Positions 8,038 through 16,870 are shown, counted from the stretch's first letter. The stretch: 49,687 nucleotides of DNA from JABWBD01 sp040768665 (GCA_040768665.1 JAXGMN010000075.1:1-49687); one strand, 5' to 3'. A program made the numbers and translations. The notes: generated by a model not told the origin, from the sequence alone.

Positions 8038-8691
8038 CTATTTCGTGACGGCCGGGCTGTCGCCGATCTGGTGGCTGCCTGCGGCGACCGGCCCGACGAG
8101 TATGGGATGGTGCTCGTGCGTATGGGACACTCTTGGTTGAGCGTCCGGAGCACTACGTCTGCGTTCCGCGGCCGGCCTCTTCCCGATAATCTTCGCCGGA
8201 ATCCCGCCGACGATCACATCTTCCTGGTCGATACTGCGGGTAACGACGGCGCCGGCGGCAACGATCACGCCGTTGGCGATGTGGGTCCCGGCAGTGACGA
8301 CGCAATGGGCTCCCAACCACACGTCGTCCCCGATAACGATCGACGCCTCCTTCCACTCTTGAAACGTCATCGGCCGGCCGGCGACGATGCCGTGGTTGCT
8401 GGCGAACAGGCCGACCCCGGGTCCCATCAAGAGATTGTCGCCCAGAATGATCTTCGCGTTCTCGCTGGCCCACACACAGCATAGGTGATTGATGTGCGAA
8501 TTATTGCCGACGTAGATGTTGTGCGCGCATCGGATCGAGGCGGTCGGGTGGATTCTCGGACGATCCGCGACGTGGATCGTCGCCCGCCAGGCCACCTGGT
8601 CGTGGATGTAATATCCGAAGCGGTAAGCCAACGACGCTACGAACTGCCGAGAAAAAGTGTAGCGAACGACTTCCCATACATACTTGACCAT
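8038..8691 (-). CDS. Left-handed beta-helix (hexapeptide) acyltransferase
   Basis: A 217-residue O-acetyltransferase-like protein. The hexapeptide-repeat body spans about 50-175, with triplets such as IHPTASIRC, IYVGNNSHI, IILGDNLLMG, IVIGDDVWLGAHC and ANGVIVAAGAVV. It ends with the family-typical VIVGGIPAKIIGKRP. The loop FASNHGI carries the likely catalytic His, as in maltose/colanic-acid acetyltransferases. The last ~35 residues are a His/Pro-rich tail outside the fold. The start has AGGAGGAG directly upstream (spacing about 4-5). The operon position suggests acetylation of an EPS sugar; the exact substrate is not deducible. Confidence 0.9.
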   Translation of the reverse strand: MVKYVWEVVRYTFSRQFVASLAYRFGYYIHDQVAWRATIHVADRPRIHPTASIRCAHNIYVGNNSHINHLCCVWASENAKIILGDNLLMGPGVGLFASNHGIVAGRPMTFQEWKEASIVIGDDVWLGAHCVVTAGTHIANGVIVAAGAVVTRSIDQEDVIVGGIPAKIIGKRPAAERRRSAPDAQPRVSHTHEHHPILVGPVAAGSHQIGDSPAVTK

Positions 8692-8807
8692 GGCTCTCCT
8701 CCTGAGTCTCTCGCGGTCCGGAAAAGGACCTCCACTCGTTCGTGATCATTCGCTCCGATACAACAATGCACGCACGTTCGATCAGGCTCCCTGTAACCTC
8801 ATGGGCC

Positions 8808-9707
8808 CTAAGACTTCCGAGCGACGACGAAGATCGAAGGCCCGAGCAACGCTCGTCGCCCGCTAAGCCGGTGGGCCATCTGCACGGTTCCGTAGGATGT
8901 CAGTTTCAATGCCCCCGCCAACAGCCGCTTGACGTTCGGACCGAGGGATTGCCCTCGGCGCCACGGGACTTGCGGCGCCTCCAGGTACGGCCGCGAAATG
9001 ACGAAGGTCACGTCGCGGTAACCCAGCCGGCTGAAAAGCATGGAGAACGTTTCCGGGTGAAACACATAGAGCGCCGGGCCGCAAAAGAACCCGTTCTTCC
9101 TGCCGAGCAGCCGCTGCAAGAGCAGGCTCGGTTCCACCGCGATCGCATTCGGGGTCCGCAGGATCAGCACTCCGTCGTCTGTCAGCACGCGGTCGATATC
9201 CGCCGCAAACGCCGCCGGATCCGGAAGGTGGTGGAGGACCTGGGCGGCGAACACCGCATCGAATTTCTTTCCTCGGAACATCGCGGTCGAGAAAGGGGCG
9301 TTGATCAGCTCGAGCCCGTACTCCTGCCTCGCGACTTCGCACGCCGTGCCCGAAGGCTCGACGCCCGTCACGTCCCATCCCCCTTCCCGGCATACGGCCA
9401 GAAAAGTCCCGATGCCGCACCCGATGTCCAGCACGGATCCGCCCTCGGGCTTCTGACCCCGTAAGATCTCGAACGCCTGCCGAAAGACCGGCTCGCGCCG
9501 CTTCCGCTTCTCGATTTCCTCTTCCGACCAAAACTCCTCCTGCCAGTACTCATCCAGCACGGCATCGGAGGCATGCTCGGGCCGAAAGGCGACCTTGCAC
9601 GTGGGGCACTTTACGTAGTAGCCCCGTGGGCGAAACCGGCCGCTAGCGTCGCCACAGAGCGGGCAAGCTGTCACGTCGGCTGGTAAGGGGATCGCAAGCG
9701 GGTGCAT
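8808..9707 (-). CDS. Class I SAM-dependent methyltransferase with N-terminal zinc ribbon
   Basis: A 299-residue protein. The start at 9707 (MHPLAIPL) is chosen because AAGGAG lies about 9 nt upstream and a Cys-rich ribbon follows at once (Cys15, Cys18, Cys34, Cys37). A longer frame from 10004 would run deep into the glycosyltransferase gene. SAM motif I is VLDIGCGIGTFL (92-103). Motif II-like GVEPSGTACE and the post-motif FDAVFAAQVLHHLPDPAAF follow. This arrangement of ribbon then methyltransferase is common among sugar-modifying methyltransferases in polysaccharide loci. Its first 37 nt overlap the end of the glycosyltransferase gene, so translation is probably coupled. The target sugar or lipid is unknown. 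Confidence 0.9.
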   Translation of the reverse strand: MHPLAIPLPADVTACPLCGDASGRFRPRGYYVKCPTCKVAFRPEHASDAVLDEYWQEEFWSEEEIEKRKRREPVFRQAFEILRGQKPEGGSVLDIGCGIGTFLAVCREGGWDVTGVEPSGTACEVARQEYGLELINAPFSTAMFRGKKFDAVFAAQVLHHLPDPAAFAADIDRVLTDDGVLILRTPNAIAVEPSLLLQRLLGRKNGFFCGPALYVFHPETFSMLFSRLGYRDVTFVISRPYLEAPQVPWRRGQSLGPNVKRLLAGALKLTSYGTVQMAHRLSGRRALLGPSIFVVARKS

Positions 9708-10816
9708 AACGGGTGTCTCCTTCTTAGGATCGATTCGTACAACGCGGTGTTTCGCGCAACCAGGCGGTCGAAGGTGAACATGTCCTCGTAGCGAGACCGG
9801 CCGGCTTTGCCCATTCGCACGCGCAGCTCGGGGCTCGTGATGAGCTGCCTCAGGCTTTCGCGCAAACGAGCGGTGTCGCCCCGGCGGATCACGAACCCCG
9901 TTTCCCCGTCGGCCACCGATTCCCGGACTCCGCCCACATCGGACGCGACGACGGGCAGACCCGCTCGCATCGCCTCGAGAATCGAACGGGGAAAGCCCTC
10001 CCATTTGCTGACGAGCACAAACACTTGTGACTCGGCAAGCAGTTCGGGCACGTCAAGCCGCAACCCCAGAAAGCTCACCCTCGAGGTGAGCCCCAACGTG
10101 TCCACCAGGTCCTCGACATCTCCGCGCAGGGGCCCATCTCCGACGAGATCGAGCCGCCAGTCAAGATCCTTCAGGCCGGCCAGAGCTTCCAGCAGCGCCG
10201 GCTGGTCTTTCCACGTCGACAGCCGGGCGACCATCACCAATCGCGGCGGCGACGGTTCCGGATCGGCGCGGAGGTGCTCGGCGACGTCGGGCATCGCGTT
10301 GTGAATCGTAACCAGATGATCGCGCGGGGCCAGACGGGTGCGGGCGGCCGCCGCGCGGTCCGACTCGCATACCGTGATGATCCGCGCCGCCCATGCCGCC
10401 GTGGCTCGCTCGACCGCCCAGAAACCGAGCGACTGCATCCGGGGCCGTCCTTCGGTGAATCCCCAGCCGTGCGCCGTGAACAGCGTCGGGATACCGAGCG
10501 TCTTGCCGGCGATTCGCCCGATGAACCCGGCCTTCGTGGAGTGGGTTGATAGGATGTCGGGCTGAATCTCGCGCAGCGTTCGGCGAAGCTCCAGGATGCA
10601 ACGGGCGTCTTCAAGCGGCCCGACCGGCCGGACAAGATGACGCAGCGAATAGAAAGGAACGCCCCGCTCTCGCAGTTGTTCGGCGAGAGGGCCGTCCGCG
10701 CCGCCGACAACGACCGCGTCGTAGCCCGCCGCCCTCAGTGCCGTCGACAGGTCCCGCACGTGAATCTGCGCCCCGCCGACGACGTCCGTTCTCGTGATGA
10801 TGAACGCGATTTTCAC
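9671..10816 (-). CDS. GT4-family glycosyltransferase
   Basis: A 381-residue GT-B enzyme adding a sugar to the lipid-linked repeat unit. The N-terminus is KIAFIITRTDVVGGAQIHV, with the GGAQ loop of GT4. It continues with THSTKAGFIGRIAG and TAHGWGF. The C-terminal domain carries VARLSTWKDQPALLEAL and WEGFPRSILEAMRAGLPVV (the E-x7-E nucleotide-sugar motif), then ASDVGGVRESV. The GTG at 10816 is preferred to the GTG at 10837 because AAGGAG (10824-10829) lies 7 nt before it and the fold begins immediately. It starts 38 nt after the antiporter stop. The sugar donor cannot be assigned. Confidence 0.92.
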   Translation of the reverse strand: MKIAFIITRTDVVGGAQIHVRDLSTALRAAGYDAVVVGGADGPLAEQLRERGVPFYSLRHLVRPVGPLEDARCILELRRTLREIQPDILSTHSTKAGFIGRIAGKTLGIPTLFTAHGWGFTEGRPRMQSLGFWAVERATAAWAARIITVCESDRAAAARTRLAPRDHLVTIHNAMPDVAEHLRADPEPSPPRLVMVARLSTWKDQPALLEALAGLKDLDWRLDLVGDGPLRGDVEDLVDTLGLTSRVSFLGLRLDVPELLAESQVFVLVSKWEGFPRSILEAMRAGLPVVASDVGGVRESVADGETGFVIRRGDTARLRESLRQLITSPELRVRMGKAGRSRYEDMFTFDRLVARNTALYESILRRRHPLCTRLRSPYQPT

Positions 10817-10823
10817 TTTGGGT

Positions 10824-10829
10824 CTCCTT
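10824..10829 (-). promoter_or_regulatory. Ribosome binding site deciding the GT4 start
   Basis: AAGGAG lies 7 nt before the GTG at 10816. The alternative GTG at 10837 would place this site inside the coding frame. Confidence 0.6.
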
Positions 10830-10854
10830 GTCGCCACGTCTTGGTGGCTGCCGG

Positions 10855-12231
10855 CTATTCGCCTATCCTCAATGGCAGCAGACTTTCACGGGACGGTCGA
10901 TCCTGTTTGCGCTCGACCGGCGCCACATCCCAAGTCTCTTCGGGATTGCTCGACAACAGAGGCAATCCCCGACTGAGAACAAACCTCAACCACACCCCAG
11001 CCGCCTGGGATGTCAGCACTGCCGTCAACACCAGGCTGGTATAAAACGCCGCGTTGATGATCCCCGCGTCGTAAGCCACGCTTGCCAGCACAATGCCCGG
11101 GCCGCCCCGGGCATTGGTCGTGATTGCGATATTGACGATATCAAGCGCTCGAAAACCTGCCAGCTTCGCGGCCAGCCCCACGGAGAGGACCGAGAGTAAC
11201 GAAGAGCCGACGAGAAACACCAGCACCATGCTCAAAGAGAACTCGGTGCCGAAAACGAGTCGGTACCCGACCAGCGTGAAGTAGATGGGAATGAACGTGG
11301 AGCTGGCAAACTGTTCAATGGACTCGAATACCTTGGAGAATCGTTCCCTCTCCGTGCCGCCCATGCCGCCCACCACGCCGAAACCCGCCAGGAAGGCGGC
11401 AAAGACAAGGTTCACCTCCAGGAGGGCGGCAACAACGGTGTAGAGGAAAAGAATCAGAATGACGTAGCCCAAGGGAGATGCCTTGCGGAAGACATTCCAG
11501 CGAGAGCCGTTCAGCTTCTTCAGCAGATGCGGCGTCACAAACAATGCAACTGCGACATAGGCGAGCGTGGCGCCGACATGAGAGGAAATCATGCTCACTG
11601 CCTGCTGCTGCGCCAACGTGGCCGTCGCTGCAATGGCGGTCGCAATCGCCAATACCCCCCAGAGAATGATGTCCTGGAGCACCGCGGCACCCAAGATCAA
11701 ACTGGCGAACCGAGTGTGCAAGATTTTCAGATCGAAAAAGATGCGTGAGATCACCGGGATGGAGGTAACGGCAACCGCAATCGAGAGGATCAGAAGCGCC
11801 GAAGTTCTCTGTCCGGCGGATCCCACCAGAGATTCGACGGGCAACAGCGAGAACATCCCCAAGCCCAGCACCAGGAAGAACGGCAGCGGTGTGCCGACTC
11901 CAAGAATCCAGGCGGTTTCGCGGCGGTTTTCCTGCGCCAGAACCCGGCGCACCTGGCTTCCCGAGATGAACATCAACAGCAGCAATCCGAACCAGTAAAG
12001 GAAGCCCGTGACGACATTGATTGTGCTGATCTCCGCAGAAGCCCCGAAGAGGTGTGCGGAAATCGATGGTGCAAGGCGCCCCAGGACGAAAGGGCCCAAG
12101 AGAATGCCGGCCAGAATCTCGCCGACCAGACGCGGTTGTCGCAGACGCACAAACACGTAGCCGATGAAGTGAGTGCTCGCCAATAAAACACTAAGCGTAA
12201 GCAAGATGGTGCCGACTTCGTCGCTGGACAT
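10855..12231 (-). CDS. CPA2-type cation/proton antiporter membrane protein
   Basis: A 458-residue protein with about 12 hydrophobic segments and the features of the monovalent cation:proton antiporter-2 family. The N-terminal GYVFVRLRQPRLVGEILAGI is typical of KefB/NapA relatives. AVAVTSIPVISRIFFDLKI corresponds to the crossing-helix region. NARGGPGIVLA is the late conserved loop. The RCK/TrkA-N nucleotide-binding domain of KefB/KefC is absent; after the last helix only ~30 polar residues follow. It lies 58 nt after the ATP-sulfurylase fusion and 38 nt before the glycosyltransferase, within the EPS operon. The ion and the role in polymer export or sulfation are unknown. Confidence 0.9.
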   Translation of the reverse strand: MSSDEVGTILLTLSVLLASTHFIGYVFVRLRQPRLVGEILAGILLGPFVLGRLAPSISAHLFGASAEISTINVVTGFLYWFGLLLLMFISGSQVRRVLAQENRRETAWILGVGTPLPFFLVLGLGMFSLLPVESLVGSAGQRTSALLILSIAVAVTSIPVISRIFFDLKILHTRFASLILGAAVLQDIILWGVLAIATAIAATATLAQQQAVSMISSHVGATLAYVAVALFVTPHLLKKLNGSRWNVFRKASPLGYVILILFLYTVVAALLEVNLVFAAFLAGFGVVGGMGGTERERFSKVFESIEQFASSTFIPIYFTLVGYRLVFGTEFSLSMVLVFLVGSSLLSVLSVGLAAKLAGFRALDIVNIAITTNARGGPGIVLASVAYDAGIINAAFYTSLVLTAVLTSQAAGVWLRFVLSRGLPLLSSNPEETWDVAPVERKQDRPSRESLLPLRIGE

Positions 12232-12289
12232 TTATGTTGTTCCCTCTACTGATGAACGGAACCCCGCTGGCAAGGTCTCGGGTGGCTCC

Positions 12290-14515
12290 TCATTCGTAAA
12301 ACACCGGCCTGCCGCTCTTCACTTCCGCCAGCAACACTTCCTGAACCAGGTCGCGCATGAACCAGTCGGGCAATTGTCCGGCCGAACGCAGCGTTTCGCG
12401 GACCTCGCTTCCGGAAATCATCATCAACGACTGGCCGCGATCGACCTCGTACGTGCCGGTCTGGCCGTTGTATCCCACCGTTTCAAAAAACACCGGCGTC
12501 ACCCCCAGATCGCCCAGCGACTCGAACAGCTCCCGGTTGGCATGGCGCGAATAAAAATGGCCGAACCCCGCGTGGTCCCGGCCGACGATGAAATGGCTGC
12601 ACCCCATGTTCTTCCGGCACAACGCCGTGAAGACCGCCTCGCGGGGCCCGGCGTAGCGCGAATACGTGAAGAAGCTGCCCAACACGACTTTCCCCTTCGG
12701 CAGGCAGCCGAATTCCAGCAGCGTCTGGTAGCTCAGCAGAATCGGCTCGGGCAGAAAATCTCCCCGCTTCTTCGGCCCCGTCACCGGGTTGATGTAAATC
12801 CCGTCCGCCCCGGTCTGCTCCAGGGCCTGCATCTGGATCGCTTCGTGTCCGCGGTGAGGCGGATTCCGGCTGTGGAAGGCGACCACCTGCGACCACCCCA
12901 GCCGCGTGAACAAGAATCGCGTCTGTGCCGGAGTCAACAGGTAATGCCGGTGGGGAGATGCCAGCGGCCGGACGAGTGTGACGTCGCCTCCCAAGAACCA
13001 GTCGCCCTGGCGCATCAGCCGTGCGACCCCGGGATGTTGGCGGTTCGTGGTGCCGAACATCCCCTCGGCGAGGCTTTCAAGGTTGTATCGGTAAATGTCC
13101 GAGATATCGAGCAGGGCGTGAACCGTTCCCTGCTCGTCGGTCAGTGCGACGCGGTCTCCGATCGCAAAGCCCGAAATGTTCTCCCAGCCGACCTGCAGCA
13201 GAACCGGCAGGGTCCAGACCTCACCGCCGGGCAGACGGTAATCGTCCAGTACCGAATCGAGCGTCTCTCGCCCCATAAACCCCGTGAGCGGAGAGTAGGT
13301 TCCGTAGGCGAATTGCTCACAGTCCATCAGGTCCGTCTCGGCAACGGCCAGGCGAGGCAGACGGTCGATCCCCTCCAGATCGCCGGGCCCCGCCTCGCGG
13401 TGCACCAGCTCGCCGCCGTGCGGTTCCACCAACAGCGACACGGCCTCCATCACGGACGAGTGGCTGACGTCGGGCTCGCCCCGTTGAAACGCATGGATCA
13501 ACTTGTTCACCATGGAGATGCATTGGATCGGATACTTGCCGATTGCCGTCTCCGCGGCCAGAACCAGGCCGTCGGCTCCGTCGGCCAATGTGTTGTAAAT
13601 GTCATTCACCTCCGCCCGCGTGGGCGTAGGGATCGAAACCATCGATTCCAGCAGGTTGGTGGCGACATAAACCCGCCGCGCCGCGGCCTTGGCCCGCCGG
13701 ATAATGCTTTTCTGCGTCTGCGGCAGCAGTTCGATCGGAACCTGGCGCGACAGGTCGCCGCGGTCGATCAACAGTGCGTCGGAGGCCTCGGCGATCTCCT
13801 CGAGGTTCTCCAGCCCGCTGAGCGATTCGATCTTCGAGATTACAAAGGCCTTCTCGCCGACGAGGCGCCGCATCTGCCGCACATCTTCGCCGCGAGCGGC
13901 AAACGAAAGCGCGAAGTGCGTCAACCCCATCTTGCATCCGAGGTCCAGGGCTCCCAGGTCCTTGTCGGTCAGCGGAGCCATCGGAATGTCGCGCTCGACG
14001 GTCACGGCCTTGTTTTGTCCCACCAGTCCGCCCTGCAGCACCCGCATCGAGACGCTTTCGGAGTCCTTGCCGATCACCTGCACCAGGACCGAATTGAAGT
14101 CGATGCTGACGAAGTCACCCTCCGTCAGCAGTTCGGCGATGCCGATGGGATAGAAGTTGAAGTTCCGGTCGTCGCCCGGAACCCGCCGAAAGTGCGCTCG
14201 CACCACCGTGCTGTCGCGGAGGTGAATGCTGCCGTCGACGAAGTCGCCGGTCCGAATCTGGGCCCCTTCGGTGTCCAGGCAGATCGGCACCTGCGTCGCG
14301 CCGCGTATCGTCTCGATGATCCGCGGCAGGTCCGCCAGCCTGGTGTGGGAGAGGTTGATGCGAAACAGCGTTGCGCCGCTCTGCTCGAGCCGCTGGATCG
14401 TTCGCCTTTCCAGCGACGCCGGCCCCAGCGTACAGAGGATGTCCGGGGACGCCCGGTGCGCCGTTGGTTTGTCGACAGCCAGCTTGACATGCGAATGAGC
14501 TTGATGGAGTATCAT
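12290..14515 (-). CDS. Pyruvate kinase-like domain fused to ATP sulfurylase (sulfate adenylyltransferase)
   Basis: A 741-residue two-domain protein. Residues about 22-345 are a pyruvate kinase A+B domain: DILCTLGPAS, RINLSHT (Arg52, Asn54, Ser56), CLDTEGAQIRTG, ISKIES (catalytic Lys228, metal Glu230), DRGDLS (Asp254), VATNLLESM (Thr286) and PTPTRAEVND. The C-terminal regulatory domain of pyruvate kinase is missing. Residues about 352-741 are a complete ATP sulfurylase: PUA-like EPHGGELVHRE, GTYSPLTGFM, HSRNPPHRGHE (548-558), GRDHAGFGHFY (645-655) and MISGSEVRETLR. ATP sulfurylase makes APS and PPi from ATP and sulfate. The ATG at 14515 is chosen over an upstream frame from 14719 that would run into the sulfotransferase; GAGG lies 6 nt before it. 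It follows the sulfotransferase by 32 nt. Confidence 0.93.
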   Translation of the reverse strand: MILHQAHSHVKLAVDKPTAHRASPDILCTLGPASLERRTIQRLEQSGATLFRINLSHTRLADLPRIIETIRGATQVPICLDTEGAQIRTGDFVDGSIHLRDSTVVRAHFRRVPGDDRNFNFYPIGIAELLTEGDFVSIDFNSVLVQVIGKDSESVSMRVLQGGLVGQNKAVTVERDIPMAPLTDKDLGALDLGCKMGLTHFALSFAARGEDVRQMRRLVGEKAFVISKIESLSGLENLEEIAEASDALLIDRGDLSRQVPIELLPQTQKSIIRRAKAAARRVYVATNLLESMVSIPTPTRAEVNDIYNTLADGADGLVLAAETAIGKYPIQCISMVNKLIHAFQRGEPDVSHSSVMEAVSLLVEPHGGELVHREAGPGDLEGIDRLPRLAVAETDLMDCEQFAYGTYSPLTGFMGRETLDSVLDDYRLPGGEVWTLPVLLQVGWENISGFAIGDRVALTDEQGTVHALLDISDIYRYNLESLAEGMFGTTNRQHPGVARLMRQGDWFLGGDVTLVRPLASPHRHYLLTPAQTRFLFTRLGWSQVVAFHSRNPPHRGHEAIQMQALEQTGADGIYINPVTGPKKRGDFLPEPILLSYQTLLEFGCLPKGKVVLGSFFTYSRYAGPREAVFTALCRKNMGCSHFIVGRDHAGFGHFYSRHANRELFESLGDLGVTPVFFETVGYNGQTGTYEVDRGQSLMMISGSEVRETLRSAGQLPDWFMRDLVQEVLLAEVKSGRPVFYE

Positions 14516-14547
14516 AATCGACCTCAAACGGGGACATTTTCCGTTGT

Positions 14548-15429
14548 TCAAATCAGTTCTTCGGGAATCTCGTAGCCGTGCCGCTGCATCTCGTCGCGGA
14601 TTTCCGGTAGGATCCGGGCCAACTCCTTGGGATCGAAGCGACGCCATTTGTGCTGCCGGTCGGATTTGACCCACTCCTTGGCGGCTCGCACCATCTGGTC
14701 GGTCATCTCCAATCCGCAATGCGCGCAGATCCGCTCCGCCTCGGAGATCGGGTCTTCGACGAAGTCCTCGTATCGCAACCTCAACACCTCACCGGGAGCG
14801 AAACGGGCCAGATCATCCTCGGCCCTTCTCGAACACACGGCCCACTGCCTGGCGACGACGGTCAGGAGATCCCGCGTCTTCAGGTCCTGGTCCATGCCCC
14901 GGTAGCGCGGTCCCCAGAGCGACAAATACTTGCGCCGCAAGATGTACTTCGAAACTTTGTCACCGACGAAACGGCCCGCATAGCGGTGCAATTGGGTGAT
15001 CGGTGTCGAGGCCAAACGTCGGGCGATTCCCTGTCTGGAAAGCGGACGATTCCCTTGCCACTTCAGCTCCACGGAACTGATAAAGGAGAAGGGATTTCTC
15101 ACCATGAAGAGGTATGTCGCTTCCGGGAAAATCGCCCGTACGTACGGGATCTTCAAGATATTCGCGGGCGTCTTTTCCAGGACGATCCGATTGCCGTGCC
15201 GCTTCTGAAACGCCAGAAAACGCCTGCGGATATAGCGCTTCACGTTGTCGGTCGCGTCGTTCTCGTCGAATTCGTCGTGACGCCGCCCCGGATCGGCATA
15301 GAGCCAAAGTGTCCGCGGTTCGTACCATGGTTCGACATCCGGATGGACCCCTATCACCTTCTGCACGATCGTGGTGCCCGAACGCGTGTTGCCGAGAATG
15401 AGAATGGGTGGTTTCAAGTCACCTGGCAT
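14548..15429 (-). CDS. PAPS-dependent sulfotransferase
   Basis: A 293-residue protein of the Sulfotransfer_1/3 type, which transfers sulfate from PAPS to a hydroxyl or amino group. The 5'-phosphosulfate loop is ILGNTRSGTTIVQKV (11-25). The 3'-phosphate motif is LFMVRNPFSFISSV, in place of the usual RDP..S. VLRLRYEDFVEDP and a C-terminal QHKWRRF segment are family-typical. The ATG at 15429 has GGGAG 4 nt upstream; a longer frame from 15690 would overlap the ligase gene. The ligase stop lies 26 nt upstream. Directly ahead of the ATP-sulfurylase fusion and among EPS genes, it most likely sulfates the repeat unit or polymer. Confidence 0.9.
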   Translation of the reverse strand: MPGDLKPPILILGNTRSGTTIVQKVIGVHPDVEPWYEPRTLWLYADPGRRHDEFDENDATDNVKRYIRRRFLAFQKRHGNRIVLEKTPANILKIPYVRAIFPEATYLFMVRNPFSFISSVELKWQGNRPLSRQGIARRLASTPITQLHRYAGRFVGDKVSKYILRRKYLSLWGPRYRGMDQDLKTRDLLTVVARQWAVCSRRAEDDLARFAPGEVLRLRYEDFVEDPISEAERICAHCGLEMTDQMVRAAKEWVKSDRQHKWRRFDPKELARILPEIRDEMQRHGYEIPEELI

Positions 15430-15455
15430 CCTGCTCCCTTTCGTGTCTTCGCTCT

Positions 15456-16676
15456 CTAGTGCGAGTGCGGTGCTCCATTTCGTGATCTCTGAAATGTCAG
15501 CCGCTTTTCCGGCCAATTCAGGCAAACGACCATCAGCGGCATGATCCAAAACTCCGATTGCCGGAGCCCCATGTGGGTCGTCCCGAAAATGGCGACGGGA
15601 ATGAAATAGCGCAGCGAGGAAGGGCCGCATCCCTTCGCCATCACGAAAAAGATGTACAGAAACAGCACCAACCCCACCGCCCCGTAGCAAAACAGGACGG
15701 TGCCCAGCGACGAGTGCATCTCGGCAGGACGCAGCGACCGGATGCGATACTGCGCTCCCTCCCCCGCACCGAGCACCAGGTATTGCGGATGGTTCAGCAT
15801 TCGGTCGTACCCCCGCGACATGGCTTCCTCGTAGATGCCGCGAGACTTCTTCTCGACCCGGCTCTGCAAGTGCTCGATCCGGTTGAACTCCGCCGGCAAC
15901 ATGGCCACGACAACGGCGACGAGCAGCCCTGCGCCAAGCACGAGCCGGTTCCTAAGCCCCGCAAGCAACATCAGAACGGCGATCGCCCCAATGGCCGCTC
16001 GAGACAGGCTCATGGCGGCCAGATAAGCGGCGCTGACGTACACGCTCAGAGGCAGCCAGCCGGCCAGCTTGCGAGGCAGGCAAGCAGATTCGGCCCAGAT
16101 CCAGAAGAGGCTGGCGCAAAGCAACGCGAAATAGCCTGCCTGGTTGGGGTTATTGAACAGCCCCGCGATGCGAGCCTGGCTGGCGCCTACCCACTGGAGC
16201 GACACCGCTACCACCTGGACCAAAACAGATGCACAGATGGCCGCTGCCGTCCAATCGAGGAAACGTCGTCCATACGTCTCGTGAAGCGATAGAAAAACGA
16301 CGCACACGGCGAAATTGAACAAGAAAAAGCTTGGGTAACGGAACAACCCGGCATCGCTGAGCACGACGGTCCACACCAGATTCACAACCACCGCATAGAG
16401 GATGAACAAACTCGTGGCGTTGACGATCGGAAATGCCTTCCGGGGAATGCGGAGACCGTTCTGGAGGAAGAGGATTGGAAGCAGGGCCAGGATGAGCAGG
16501 TCTCCCGGTTGGGGGTAACCGCTCGGCATCAGATAAACCGGCGACAACAGGAAGAAGGCGCACCAAAGGGCCAATATTGCAGATCCCGCGAAGCCCGGGC
16601 GTACCGCAGATCCCGCGTACGTTCGCGCCCCGTCGTCGAACCAGGCTGCCATCGATCCTCTACCCACCGTTGTCAT
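15456..16676 (-). CDS. O-antigen ligase/polymerase-like membrane protein (Wzy_C family)
   Basis: A 406-residue polytopic membrane protein with about 11 hydrophobic segments. The family signature GLFNNPNQAGYFALLC precedes SLSRAAIGAIAVL. A large periplasmic loop carries RVEKKSRGIYEEAMSRGYDR, GAGEGAQYR and EMHSSLGTVLFCYGAVG, where the conserved H-S/N of Wzy_C proteins is found. These enzymes polymerise or ligate lipid-linked glycans. It is probably the first substantial gene of the minus-strand EPS operon. The start at 16676 has GGAG 7 nt upstream. Whether it acts as polymerase or ligase cannot be decided; no other Wzy candidate is in the window, which favours polymerase. Confidence 0.88.
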   Translation of the reverse strand: MTTVGRGSMAAWFDDGARTYAGSAVRPGFAGSAILALWCAFFLLSPVYLMPSGYPQPGDLLILALLPILFLQNGLRIPRKAFPIVNATSLFILYAVVVNLVWTVVLSDAGLFRYPSFFLFNFAVCVVFLSLHETYGRRFLDWTAAAICASVLVQVVAVSLQWVGASQARIAGLFNNPNQAGYFALLCASLFWIWAESACLPRKLAGWLPLSVYVSAAYLAAMSLSRAAIGAIAVLMLLAGLRNRLVLGAGLLVAVVVAMLPAEFNRIEHLQSRVEKKSRGIYEEAMSRGYDRMLNHPQYLVLGAGEGAQYRIRSLRPAEMHSSLGTVLFCYGAVGLVLFLYIFFVMAKGCGPSSLRYFIPVAIFGTTHMGLRQSEFWIMPLMVVCLNWPEKRLTFQRSRNGAPHSH

Positions 16677-16870
16677 CGACCAACTCCGTCGGTACTCCCG
16701 GTCTGCAACCGGGGACTCGCCTCAAGACGGTAAGACCTTATCAGGCCTGACAAAACGCGGGCCGGCTCCGAGCCGAACATTCGCATAAGTCCGAGTATCC
16801 GGGGCCTGAAGACGTGCCTGACCTCGTTCTGTGAGGACTTCCAAACGATCCGCAAACCGCGGGTTAACAT
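16673..16870 (-). CDS. Possible small leader ORF ahead of the EPS operon
   Basis: A 65-codon frame starts at an ATG at 16870 and ends in an ATGA overlap with the start of the ligase gene, the arrangement expected for coupled translation. The product is basic (MLTRGLRIVWKS...) with no domain I recognise and no Shine-Dalgarno before its ATG. It may be chance reading of the operon leader. Low confidence. Confidence 0.22.
   Translation of the reverse strand: MLTRGLRIVWKSSQNEVRHVFRPRILGLMRMFGSEPARVLSGLIRSYRLEASPRLQTGSTDGVGR

Noticed and set aside
12173..14575. Plus-strand frame of 800 codons
   Set aside because: It is antisense to the pyruvate kinase-ATP sulfurylase gene, whose motifs are unambiguous.
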